Source: Kolteria novifilia (lineage in GTDB: Bacteria > Planctomycetota > Planctomycetia > Kolteriales > Kolteriaceae). Taken from it: a stretch of 64,000 nt of DNA. Positions within the stretch are counted from its first letter, which is position 1. Every line of letters starts with the position of its first letter. Below the pieces are notes generated by a model. It was not told the origin of the DNA, searched no databases, and saw only the letters and a list, made by a program, of their open reading frames with translations. This document shows positions 8,182-16,362 of the stretch, in pieces. The DNA is taken from assembly GCA_007748055.1 (NCBI GenBank), contig CP036279.1, positions 5,704,001-5,768,000 on the forward strand, written 5' to 3'. The position numbers and the translations under genes were made by a program.

Positions 8182-9957
8182 TTACCACACCCGCAGGATC
8201 GCGGGGGGAAGAAGCAGAATCCGCTCCTTGACCATCGGCCGAAGCCAATCGATCGTATCGATCGGAATCCCAAGCTCCGCGAGCAGGCCGTGCCAAATCC
8301 GTGCGTCGCGGGGAAGCCCTTCGTCGATCGGACCGAGAATGGCCTCGAGCGCTGTCGGCGGCTTGGGGAAGACCTTTACGTCGACTTTCGTCTCCTTCGA
8401 AAGTTTCGCCAACTCCTTGGCGGCATCGATCGCGTCATTGAGCGTTCCGAGCTCATCGACGAGCCCGATCTTCTTGGCCTGCCGCCCAGTCCAGACACGA
8501 CCCTCGGCGTACTCGGTCAATTCCTTGCTCGGAATGTCGCGGCTCTCGGACGTGATCGACGTGAAGCGTTCGTAGATCGACTCCATCAACCCGGTGATGG
8601 CGGTCCGCTCCGACGCGCTGAACTTCGTCTCGAGCGAGAAGAGGTTCGCGTTCTTGCCTCGGCTGATCACCTCGGCATTGAGGCCGACTTTGTCCATCAA
8701 TCCCTTGAGCGCGAACTTGCCTCCCACGACGCCGATCGAACCGGTCAACGTGCCCGGCTCGGCGTAGATCTTCTCGGCCCCCAGGGCGATGTAGTAGCCG
8801 CCGCTCGCCGCGGTGTTGCCCATGCTGGCGACCACCGGTTTGCCCGACTTCTTCAACTCATGCCAGATCAAGTCGCTGGCGAGGGCCGAACCTCCAGGGC
8901 TGTCGATGCGCAACACGATCGCCGAAACCTTGCCATCGTCGCGAGCTGCGCGAATCGCCTTGATCAGCGTCGACGATCCGGTGGTACCGTCGCCGAAACC
9001 CTGATCGCTGGCGCCGGTCATGATCGGCCCGGTCGCGTAGATCAACGCGATGCGCGGCTTGAGGCTGAACCCTTCCGGCTTCTTGTTCTGCCCCGACATC
9101 GACGAGAGGAGTTTCATCAGACCGGCGATGCCCTCGAACTCCTTCTCGATGTTCCGCCGACCGTAGTTCATCTTGAAGACGACCTTCTTGGCGTTGAACT
9201 CCTTGGCCAGGTCGCTTCGCAAGTCGCTCATGTACGTGACACGATCGATGAGACCCGCCTTCTTGGCGTCCTCGGGCGAAAAGGGCCCTTCGTCGATCAG
9301 CTTGCGAACCTTCTCCACCTCGAGACCACGGCTCTCGGCGATCAAGCCGACCATCTGCTCGAAGTAGTCGTCGAGCACCGACGTGAGCTGCTTGCGGAAG
9401 GCCTTGCTCATGGAGCTGCGCGTCAGCGGTTCGGCCGCGCCCTTGTAGTCGCCGACCTGCACGAAATCGGCTTCGACGCCGATCTTGCCGAGGAGGTCCT
9501 TCAGAAAAAGGACCTGCATGCGGATACCGGTCAGCAGCACCGCGCCGGCGGGAGGAACAATGATCTCGTCGGCCGAACACGCGAGCAGATAGGCGCCGCT
9601 AAGCCCGTCGCCGAGGTCGGCGTAGACCTTCTTGCCGCTCTTTTTGAAGTTCGCGATCGACTCGCGAAACTCGTAGATCTGGCCGAAACCGACCCCCATG
9701 CCCCCGACCTTCAAGTAGAGGGCTTTAACTTGATCGTCCTTGGCCGCCTTGGCGATGCGCTCGGCGACGGCGCGGAGGTTGTCGTCCTGTTCGCCGAAGA
9801 ATCCAGTCGGCTGGGGCGTTTCGGGAATCGCCTTGGTCAAATTGATGTGAGCGACGTGGATCGTCCCCATCGCGTTGTCGGCTTCCGCGCCGCGGGCTCC
9901 CGCGACCGGAATCACCGCCGCCGAAACGAGAACCAAGAACCAACGAAATCGTTGCAT
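8182..9957 (-). CDS. sppA: Signal peptide peptidase SppA, 67K-type two-domain serine protease
   Basis: 591 residues. It begins with a signal peptide or anchor (MQRFRWFLVLVSAAVIPVAG, then ARGAEA). Two tandem ClpP-like domains follow, as in protease IV. The first holds the general base Lys (VGDYKGAAEPLTR, K172), the second the nucleophile Ser (GNTAASGGYYIAL, S385); IDSPGGSALASDLIW and TLTGSIGVVGGKF are further family blocks. SppA degrades cleaved signal peptides at the membrane. The ATG at 9957 has AAAGGAG upstream. Monocistronic: a strong terminator follows and it is divergent from the ClC gene. Confidence 0.93.
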   Translation of the reverse strand: MQRFRWFLVLVSAAVIPVAGARGAEADNAMGTIHVAHINLTKAIPETPQPTGFFGEQDDNLRAVAERIAKAAKDDQVKALYLKVGGMGVGFGQIYEFRESIANFKKSGKKVYADLGDGLSGAYLLACSADEIIVPPAGAVLLTGIRMQVLFLKDLLGKIGVEADFVQVGDYKGAAEPLTRSSMSKAFRKQLTSVLDDYFEQMVGLIAESRGLEVEKVRKLIDEGPFSPEDAKKAGLIDRVTYMSDLRSDLAKEFNAKKVVFKMNYGRRNIEKEFEGIAGLMKLLSSMSGQNKKPEGFSLKPRIALIYATGPIMTGASDQGFGDGTTGSSTLIKAIRAARDDGKVSAIVLRIDSPGGSALASDLIWHELKKSGKPVVASMGNTAASGGYYIALGAEKIYAEPGTLTGSIGVVGGKFALKGLMDKVGLNAEVISRGKNANLFSLETKFSASERTAITGLMESIYERFTSITSESRDIPSKELTEYAEGRVWTGRQAKKIGLVDELGTLNDAIDAAKELAKLSKETKVDVKVFPKPPTALEAILGPIDEGLPRDARIWHGLLAELGIPIDTIDWLRPMVKERILLLPPAILRVW

Positions 9958-10242
9958 TAACTATGTACTCCTTTGAAGAACCCGAGGCGTTCGAGCGACG
10001 AGCGCGACGGGCCCCGTGCATGGCATTGTCCCAGGATTATACCCAGGGGTCTTCCGATTTCCCAAGCGTCAAGGAGAAGCGTCTCCCTCACCGAACCCCG
10101 TATTCTGGACAAGAGTCGAGTTGCCGCGAGCGAGGGCGGATGACATAAAACCCTCTTTGGAGCCACGGACCGTCCTCATCTTGTCATTGTCCAGGGTCGA
10201 TCGAGCGCCCTCCAAGAGTAGAACCCAAACCGCGAGCCGTGG

Positions 10243-12159
10243 GTGTCAAGCGAGTTGTCAAACAACAACAATTCACGATCGAACTGGACCGCCTACCTCT
10301 GGGAAGCTAGCAGCGGCAAGCTCGGCATCACGCTGAAGCTCCTCTATCTTGCCGGGCTTATCGGCGTCGTGGCCGGACTCGGAGCCGTCGTCTTTGAGAT
10401 CATGAGCCAAACGGTCAAGCACTTCGTGCTCGACTTCCTCGTCGGCTATCACCCCAGCAAGCCGGGCGGAGAGACCGAACTCTTCCGCCACGGCAGCAAC
10501 GTTTTGCATCCTTGGCTGCTGATTCTCCTTCCCGTCGCCGGAGGCTTTCTCAGTGGACTGCTCGTCTACCTCTTCGCCCCGGAAGCGGCCGGACACGGGA
10601 CCGACGCCGCGATCGAAGCCTATCATCGCAAGGATGGCTACATCCGCCCGCAGGTTCCCATCGTCAAACTCTTCGCCAGCGTCATCACCATGGGGACGGG
10701 AGGCTCCGGCGGACGCGAAGGGCCGATCGCCCAAATCGGTGCCGGCTTCGGTTCCCTCTTCGCGCGAACGCTGCATCTAACCCGCAAGGAATGCCGTGTT
10801 CTCATGATCGCCGGCATGGGGGCGGGCATCGGGGCGATCTTTCGCGCTCCCCTCGCCGGGGCCCTCTTCGCCGCCGAAGTCCTCTACCGGGATCCGGAGT
10901 TCGAGGCCGAAGTTATCGTCCCCGCCGGCGTCGGCAGCACCATCGCCTACGCGGTCTTTGGCTACTTCTTCGGGTTGCGACCCCTTTTCGATCCTCCCGA
11001 CGTCGGTTTCTTCGATCCGCTCGAGCTCCTTCCCTACTTGGCGCTCGCGGTCTTCATGACGCTTCTTGCCACCTTTTACGTCCGCTTTTTCTACATGGTT
11101 CACGACGCGTTCACCAAGCACAAGATGCATCCCTTGGCCAAGCCGATGGTGGGCGCCTTCATCACCGGCGTCATCGGACTCGGCATCTACACCTTGGCGG
11201 TGAACTTCATTCCCGAGCATGCCCTCGAGTCCCTTTCGGTCATGTCCTACGGGTACGGCATTCTCCAGGACTTCCTGGTCGAGGAGAACTTTCGCGATCA
11301 GGAAGCCTACACGTTGGCGGCCCTCTTCTTGACCGTCGCGATCGGGAAGGTGCTGACAACCTCCTTCACCATCGGCAGCGGTGGCTCCGGTGGTGTCTTC
11401 GGGCCGGCGATGGTAATCGGTGGCTGTGCGGGTGGGGCCTTCGGCATCCTGATGAATCGCTGGTTCCCCGGCCTCGTCACCGAACCGGCAAGCTACATGG
11501 TGGTCGGCATGGCGGGATTCTTCACGGCCGCCGCGAAGACCCCTTTCTCCACCCTGATCATGGTCAGCGAAGTGACGGGGAACTACGGATTGCTTCCCCC
11601 CGCGCTCTTGGTCTGTCTGGTCGCGTACCTGCTCAGTCCGGAGGATCTTTCGCTCTACGCCGCCCAAGTGACCAGTCACTTGCGCAGCCCGGCCCACCGT
11701 GGGGAGTACGTCAAGACGGTGCTCGCCAACGTGACGGTCGATCGTTTTCTCAAGCCGGACCAGAAGCCGCTGACGATTCGGTTGCACTCGCCCCTCTCGT
11801 CGGTCGTCCACGAACTCGACGGGTCACACTCCCTCGTCCTGCCGGTCGTGAATGAAGATGATGTTTTTCTCGGGATGGTCTGCTTGGAAGAGGTCCATCT
11901 CGCGCTTCACTCGCTGGCGTCGCAGCAAATGATTCTCGCCGCCGACCTGATGCGGACCGACGTGATCCCGCTCTACCCAGGGGACACGTTGTATCGAGCG
12001 ATGGAACTCTTCGGGCGCAATGAGTTGAGAGCACTTCCCATCGTGAAGAGCGATCGGGGCGTCGAACGGGTCGTGGGCATCGTTCGTCGTTCGGACGTAC
12101 AGACGGAGTACCTCAAGCACGTCCACGGCGAACGGCGCGGCGACGAGTCCCACGGGTAG
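10243..12159 (+). CDS. ClC-family chloride channel/transporter with C-terminal CBS pair
   Basis: 638 residues. About 10-12 hydrophobic helices (about 27-455) are followed by two CBS domains (about 490-625; DLMRTDVIPLYPGDTLYRAM, ELRALPIVKSDRG). Family filters are GTGGSGGREGPIAQIG (151-166, with the gating Glu at 159) and GSGGSGGVFGPAMVIG. The GSGIP serine motif of E. coli ClcA is replaced by GHGTDAAIEAYH, as is common in the bacterial CBS-containing subfamily. CBS domains usually bind adenine nucleotides and gate the channel. The start is GTG 10243; the SD is weak, and TTG at 10255 is the next option. A hairpin at 12218-12251 lies just 3' of the stop. Whether it is a channel or a proton antiporter cannot be read from sequence alone. 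Confidence 0.88.
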   Translation: MSSELSNNNNSRSNWTAYLWEASSGKLGITLKLLYLAGLIGVVAGLGAVVFEIMSQTVKHFVLDFLVGYHPSKPGGETELFRHGSNVLHPWLLILLPVAGGFLSGLLVYLFAPEAAGHGTDAAIEAYHRKDGYIRPQVPIVKLFASVITMGTGGSGGREGPIAQIGAGFGSLFARTLHLTRKECRVLMIAGMGAGIGAIFRAPLAGALFAAEVLYRDPEFEAEVIVPAGVGSTIAYAVFGYFFGLRPLFDPPDVGFFDPLELLPYLALAVFMTLLATFYVRFFYMVHDAFTKHKMHPLAKPMVGAFITGVIGLGIYTLAVNFIPEHALESLSVMSYGYGILQDFLVEENFRDQEAYTLAALFLTVAIGKVLTTSFTIGSGGSGGVFGPAMVIGGCAGGAFGILMNRWFPGLVTEPASYMVVGMAGFFTAAAKTPFSTLIMVSEVTGNYGLLPPALLVCLVAYLLSPEDLSLYAAQVTSHLRSPAHRGEYVKTVLANVTVDRFLKPDQKPLTIRLHSPLSSVVHELDGSHSLVLPVVNEDDVFLGMVCLEEVHLALHSLASQQMILAADLMRTDVIPLYPGDTLYRAMELFGRNELRALPIVKSDRGVERVVGIVRRSDVQTEYLKHVHGERRGDESHG

Positions 12160-12211
12160 CAGTCCGTTGATCGATCGCGGCCACCGCCGGCTTGGGAAAC
12201 CGAGAGCGCAT

Positions 12212-12251
12212 AAAAACACCCGCACCTCATTTTTTCCCCCAAGGTGCGGGT
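12212..12251 (-). terminator. Intrinsic terminator (minus strand), also 3' of the ClC gene
   Basis: Perfect 10-base stem ACCCGCACCT/AGGTGCGGGT (12218-12227 with 12242-12251). On the minus strand it is followed by GTTTTTA, a good termination signal. On the plus strand the tail is poor (AATGTCTTG), although it could still fold at the end of the ClC mRNA. Confidence 0.75.
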
Positions 12252-12570
12252 AATGTCTTGACCCTGTGTTTGCCAACTAGGGTTGAGGAGCCGGTCGCCA
12301 GGACCAGATACCCGTCGCTCCGCCCGATTCAAAGCAATGCTCGATGAGATTGGCGGGCCAACGAACCTCCGCTTGGATCTTACACGAAGAACTTAGGCGC
12401 GAACCTGAGTCCTCACATGAAGACCTCTGTCGGAGTGGCTTGGCTAGCGGTGCAGTTTGAGTCGCTTGGAAGGTACCTTACTTACCCCCCAACCCAGCAA
12501 ACAGCCCGGTGGTTCAAGCATAGGCAGCCCCTCCTCTGAAGAAGTGACGTGATCGTCGATGTCTCTCACT
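12212..12570 (-). ncRNA. Candidate structured non-coding RNA, about 360 nt, class unknown
   Basis: A stretch with no convincing ORF in either direction, bounded by a strong promoter (12577-12606, minus) and a strong intrinsic terminator (12212-12251). Transcription would start near 12570. I compared by eye with tmRNA, RNase P RNA, 6S RNA and SRP RNA: none of the hallmark sequences (tmRNA TpsiC arm and tag, RNase P GAGGAAAGTCCGG, SRP GGAAGG tetraloop region) is visible. The call rests only on the promoter-terminator spacing and the lack of coding signal. Confidence 0.4.
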
Positions 12571-12576
12571 ACCTGA

Positions 12577-12606
12577 ATCATATCACACCACTCGCGAAAA
12601 AGGCAA
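12577..12606 (-). promoter_or_regulatory. Sigma-70-type promoter reading leftward into an ORF-free region
   Basis: On the minus strand TTGCCT (12606-12601) and TATGAT (12582-12577) are separated by 18 bases. No protein start follows in a sensible place, so it probably drives the RNA candidate at 12212-12570. I see nothing definite in the remaining spacer 12607-12852. Confidence 0.5.
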
Positions 12607-12852
12607 GTCCCTCACCCCGAGAGTTTCACAGTTTCTCTCTACTTCGTTCCTCTCAACCGTCGCCCGCGACAACCACTCGCCAACGAGACATCAACGAGTG
12701 ACATAGGATCGACAGTCACGACCTCCGGCTGTCGCCAGAACCACTCGCCCCCGGTCAACCACGAAGTCGTCCGACGAGTTGGTCGCGATCGAGCCGCTCG
12801 TCGGATACCATCGGATCGACAACTTCCCGCGATCCTCGAAAGGACTCTTTCC

Positions 12853-13638
12853 ATGGGCCATCCCCGTCGCGCGATCCTGACCGGTGGCATCCTCGCCATC
12901 CTCTTCGCGATGCACTCCCCGCCTGCGATCGCAAGCGAGCCGACCACGAAGGAGACGTCGCCGCGATACGAGTTCCGCGATCGCCACGACCCCAACGGCA
13001 TCGGCAAGTTCTACATGGGCCGCGAGATCGCCCACGTCATGGGCCACCGCGGCGCCGGCTGGCTCGATCGGCCCGAACGCGACAAGGAGGAAGCCCCCTC
13101 GAAACTGCTCAACGCCCTCAAACTAGAAAACGGTGACGTCGTCGCCGACATCGGGGCGGGTTCGGGCTTCTACTCCTTTCGCATCGCCCCCCTGGTCGGA
13201 CCGAAGGGGAAGGTCCTCGCCGTCGATATCCAACCCGAGATGCTCGAGATCATCCGCCGCCGGATGAAACGCCGCGGGATCGAAAACATCGAGCTCGTGC
13301 AGGGAACCGCCAGCGACCCGAAGCTCGAGCCCAACTCGGTCGACCTCATCCTGATGGTCGACGTCTACCACGAGTTCTCCGAGCCTTGGGAGATGGCCAA
13401 TGCCATGGTCCGCGCGCTCAAGCCAGGCGGACGGCTCGTCTTTGTCGAGTTTCGGCTCGAAGACCCCGACGTTCCGATCAAGCTGGTCCACAAGATGAGT
13501 GAAAAACAGGTCCTCAAGGAGATGTCGGTCCAGCCGCTCGAGTGGGTCGGCACCCTTGACATTCTGCCCCGACAACACATCGTGATCTTTCGCAAGAGTG
13601 GCAATCAATCCCAAGAGAAGGACGAGTCCAAACCATGA
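12853..13638 (+). CDS. Class I SAM-dependent methyltransferase with N-terminal signal-like sequence
   Basis: 261 residues. Motif I VVADIGAGSGFYSFRIAP (about 96-113), the acidic ribose-binding strand KVLAVDIQPEMLEIIRRR, and VDLILMVDVYHEFSEPWEMA mark a Methyltransf_11/UbiE-like fold. The first 28 residues (MGHPRRAILTGGILAILFAM then HSPPAIAS) look like a cleavable signal peptide. That is odd for an enzyme needing cytoplasmic SAM, but such proteins recur in planctomycetes and proteobacteria. Its stop overlaps the next gene's start (ATGA at 13635-13638), so the two methyltransferases are co-translated. Substrate unknown. Confidence 0.8.
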   Translation: MGHPRRAILTGGILAILFAMHSPPAIASEPTTKETSPRYEFRDRHDPNGIGKFYMGREIAHVMGHRGAGWLDRPERDKEEAPSKLLNALKLENGDVVADIGAGSGFYSFRIAPLVGPKGKVLAVDIQPEMLEIIRRRMKRRGIENIELVQGTASDPKLEPNSVDLILMVDVYHEFSEPWEMANAMVRALKPGGRLVFVEFRLEDPDVPIKLVHKMSEKQVLKEMSVQPLEWVGTLDILPRQHIVIFRKSGNQSQEKDESKP

Positions 13639-14654
13639 GCGACGAACCTCTGCCCTTCGACCAGATGCGCGACCTGATCACCGGCAACTGGAAGGCACAG
13701 ATCACCTACGTCTTGTCCAAGCTGGAGATTTCCGATCGCCTACACTCGGGCGGCAAGACCGCGGTCGATCTCGCCGCCGAGACGGGCACTCACGCGCGTT
13801 CGCTCTACCGGCTTCTCCGCGCCGCCTCGACGCTCGGCATCTATACCGAGGACGACGAGCGCCGCTTTCATCTGACGCCGCTGGGAAAGTGCCTCTGCCG
13901 GGACGATCCGCGATCGCTCGCGCCAATGTCGATGATGATCGGCGAGATCTGCTACCATCCCTGGGGCCATCTCCTTCATTCGGTCCGAACCGGCGAGTCG
14001 GGATTCGTCAAGCATCACGGAGTCGACATCTGGAAACACTTGCTCGAAGTCGAGCCCCATCTGGCGCCGGTCCTTGATGCCGCGATGGAATCGATCCACG
14101 GTCGCGAGACGATGGCGGTTCTCGACGCCTACGATCTCTCGGGCGTCTCCACTTTCGCCGATCTCGGCGGCGGCAACGGCAGCAACCTCGCGGCGACCTT
14201 GTCGCGCCATCCCGACATGAAGGGCATTCTCTTCGACCTGCCGACGGTGGTGGAACGAGGCAAGGTCCTCTTGGCCGAGCGCGGACTTCTCGATCGCTGC
14301 CAGGTAGTTGGCGGAAGCTTCTTCGACGGCGTTCCCGCGGGGGCCGACGTCTACCACATGCGTCACATCATTCACGACTGGAACGACGACGACTCGATCG
14401 CCATTCTGCGTGCGTGCCGAGAGGCGATGAGAGAGGACTCGCGCGTCATCCTGGTCGAGTACGTCTTGCCGACGGGCGGCGAGCCCTCGTTCGGGAAACT
14501 GCTCGATCTGGAGATGCTGGTGATTCCGGGTGGGTACGAGCGGACCGTGGAGGAGTATGCGGATATCTTCCAGAAAGCCGGTCTTCGGCTTGAGCAAGTC
14601 CACTCGGCGGGGGTGGGAATCCATATTGTCGAAGGGAAACGCGCCAACACGTGA
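13635..14654 (+). CDS. O-methyltransferase, hydroxyneurosporene/hydroxyindole (COMT-like) family
   Basis: 339 residues. The N-terminal winged-helix dimerisation domain (about 1-100; AVDLAAETGTHARSLYRLLR, FHLTPLGKCL) is followed by a Methyltransf_2 catalytic domain with FADLGGGNGSNLAATLSRHP (motif I), ILFDLPTVVERGK and DVYHMRHIIHDWNDDDSIAI, whose His is the usual catalytic base. These enzymes methylate hydroxyl groups of small aromatic or polyketide substrates. Translationally coupled to the upstream methyltransferase through an ATGA overlap. No other biosynthetic genes are nearby, so the substrate cannot be inferred. Confidence 0.88.
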   Translation: MSDEPLPFDQMRDLITGNWKAQITYVLSKLEISDRLHSGGKTAVDLAAETGTHARSLYRLLRAASTLGIYTEDDERRFHLTPLGKCLCRDDPRSLAPMSMMIGEICYHPWGHLLHSVRTGESGFVKHHGVDIWKHLLEVEPHLAPVLDAAMESIHGRETMAVLDAYDLSGVSTFADLGGGNGSNLAATLSRHPDMKGILFDLPTVVERGKVLLAERGLLDRCQVVGGSFFDGVPAGADVYHMRHIIHDWNDDDSIAILRACREAMREDSRVILVEYVLPTGGEPSFGKLLDLEMLVIPGGYERTVEEYADIFQKAGLRLEQVHSAGVGIHIVEGKRANT

Positions 14655-14880
14655 TCGAATCGCCCCGAAATCGTACAACGGGAGTAGAAGGGGCGGAATC
14701 CCGTTCCCTTCGGATGAGATAGCCAGGGGATGCAACCGCGGGAATCGGCGTGAGCGAATCCACAAGCCAGCTCCATCCAGATTTCGCCGATGCAAGAATC
14801 GGCAAGATGGGCCTCAAACGGTTGCATCGACGGGCGACGCCAACACCATTCAGTGCCTTTTCGAGGCAAGGAACGCCTTC

Positions 14881-15744
14881 ATGATCAAACGTCGCTTTCT
14901 GTTTCCCGATGTCATCGAGATGAACTACCAGGCCGGTCACCGACTTGGGGTCAACGTCTACTTGATCGCCAATGGCGACGAGTACGTGCTGATCGATATC
15001 GGCTACGAGGACACGGTCGACGAAATCATCGATCTAGTGCGCCGGATGGATTTCAGTCTCTCCTCGTGCAAGATGCTGATCGCGACTCACGCCGACTGCG
15101 ATCACACCCAGGGCCTCAAAAGGGCCGCTGACGTCTTCAAGGCCCCCATCGTCGCTCATCCCGACGCGGTCGAAGCCCTCGAGAGCGGCGACGCCGAGAC
15201 GACCTTCTCGAGAATCAAAGCCCAGGGGATCGACTTGCCGATGCCTCCAGTCAAGGTCGCCAAGACGATCGAGGAGGGAGACACGATCAAGGTCGGCGAG
15301 CGCGAACTCCACGTCTGGAGCACACCCGGACACACGGCCGGCCAACTCGCCTTCAAGATGGGCAACATCCTCTTTGTCGGCGACAACATCTACCGCGACG
15401 GCAGCGTGGGCGTCATCGACGCTCATCACGGGTCGAGCATTCCCGACTTCATCACCTCGCTCCAGCGGATTCTGGCCGACGACAGCGAGTTCCTTCTCCC
15501 GAGCCACGGTCCAGTCTTCCGTCGCGACAACGCCTTGATCCAGAAGACGATCGACCGGCTAACCGAATACCAGTACCTCGCCGACTTCGGAACCTGCGCG
15601 GTCTCGTGGCCACTCCTGAACGAGTGGGAAGCCGAGGTTACCTCCGGCGTGCTGCCGTTTCAGTCGTCTGGTGGCCAGGAAGCATCCGAACCCAACACCT
15701 CCGCCGTCGACAAGAAGGAACGACTCCCCGGCGCCCTTTCGTAA
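14881..15744 (+). CDS. Metallo-beta-lactamase-fold hydrolase
   Basis: 287 residues. The MBL signature reads ATHADCDHTQG (69-79), then STPGHTAGQLAFKMGNILFV with the second metal-site His, GDNIYRDGSVGV and a late His in LLPSHGPVF. The canonical HxHxDH is H-A-D-C-D-H here: the second His is Asp72, which may change metal binding. The start ATG 14881 precedes MIKRRFLFPDVIEMN. The 226-base space upstream of it shows no clear feature. The Ser/Glu-rich C-terminal tail (about 255-287) is probably disordered. The exact reaction (thioesterase, lactonase or glyoxalase-like) is open. Confidence 0.8.
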   Translation: MIKRRFLFPDVIEMNYQAGHRLGVNVYLIANGDEYVLIDIGYEDTVDEIIDLVRRMDFSLSSCKMLIATHADCDHTQGLKRAADVFKAPIVAHPDAVEALESGDAETTFSRIKAQGIDLPMPPVKVAKTIEEGDTIKVGERELHVWSTPGHTAGQLAFKMGNILFVGDNIYRDGSVGVIDAHHGSSIPDFITSLQRILADDSEFLLPSHGPVFRRDNALIQKTIDRLTEYQYLADFGTCAVSWPLLNEWEAEVTSGVLPFQSSGGQEASEPNTSAVDKKERLPGALS

Positions 15745-15748
15745 CGAC

Positions 15749-16230
15749 CCCCACGATCGCGGTTGACACGAGTCTCTCCATCTTGGGTGCCATGCTCCAC
15801 GCTTGCGCGGGCATGCTCGGAGGACTCCCGCTGAGAACGCACTCCCTTGTCGAGTGAAAACCTCCGCCCGTGACCTCTTGCGGCTGCGCCGCCCCGGTAG
15901 CACAGCAACCGGGGCTACCCATGAACGATCAGAAACCCAACCAGGTTCGGGGCCCCCCCCATGATCACGGTTGACACGAGTCGCCGATCAAACCCCGTGA
16001 ACGCGCACACACGAGTCTCTCCACCTTGGGTGCCATGCTCCACGCTTGCGCGGGCATGCTCGGAGGACTCCCGCTGAGAACGCACTCCCTTGTCGAGTGA
16101 AAACCTTCGCCCGGGACCTCTTGCGGCTGCGCCGCCCCGGTAGCACAGCAACCGGGGCTACCCATGAACGATCAGAAACCCAACCAGGTTCGGGGCCCCC
16201 CCACGATCGCGGTTGACACAATTCTCCTCT
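15749..16230. repeat. Tandem long repeat of about 200-240 bases with nested hairpins
   Basis: The block from about 15749 to 15955 is repeated almost exactly at about 15957-16200, and a third partial copy starts near 16197 (CACGATCGCGGTTGACAC). Each full copy contains in order GATCGCGGTTGACACGAG, a family 2 hairpin (TGCCATGCTCCACGCTTG then CGCGGGCATGC), ACTCCCTTGTCGAGTGAAAA, and a hairpin made of CCCCGGTAGC with GGGGCTACC. The second copy has about 35 extra bases (15985-16012). Open frames over the block are repeat translations, not genes. It fills most of the 618-base gap between the MBL and SGNH genes. Confidence 0.85.
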
Positions 16231-16362
16231 CCAGCAAGCATGCCCATCGGCATCGAAGCGCGCAGTCGCCGGGCCTGCGCCCATGCCCCTGTTGCCTGCC
16301 TCACGGTCGATATCCCTCGGCGGTGAGGCGCGTCTCGAGACAACCACGACCATCACCATCCG

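Noticed and set aside
8155-9960. 600-codon open frame antisense to sppA
   Set aside because: It mirrors the sppA frame, has no family motif, and arises from codon bias in GC-rich DNA; sppA has signal peptide and catalytic residues.
12160-12260. Terminator hairpin assigned only to the ClC gene
   Set aside because: On the plus strand the U tract is poor; the T run is on the minus strand, so it is annotated as a minus-strand terminator that may also serve the ClC mRNA.
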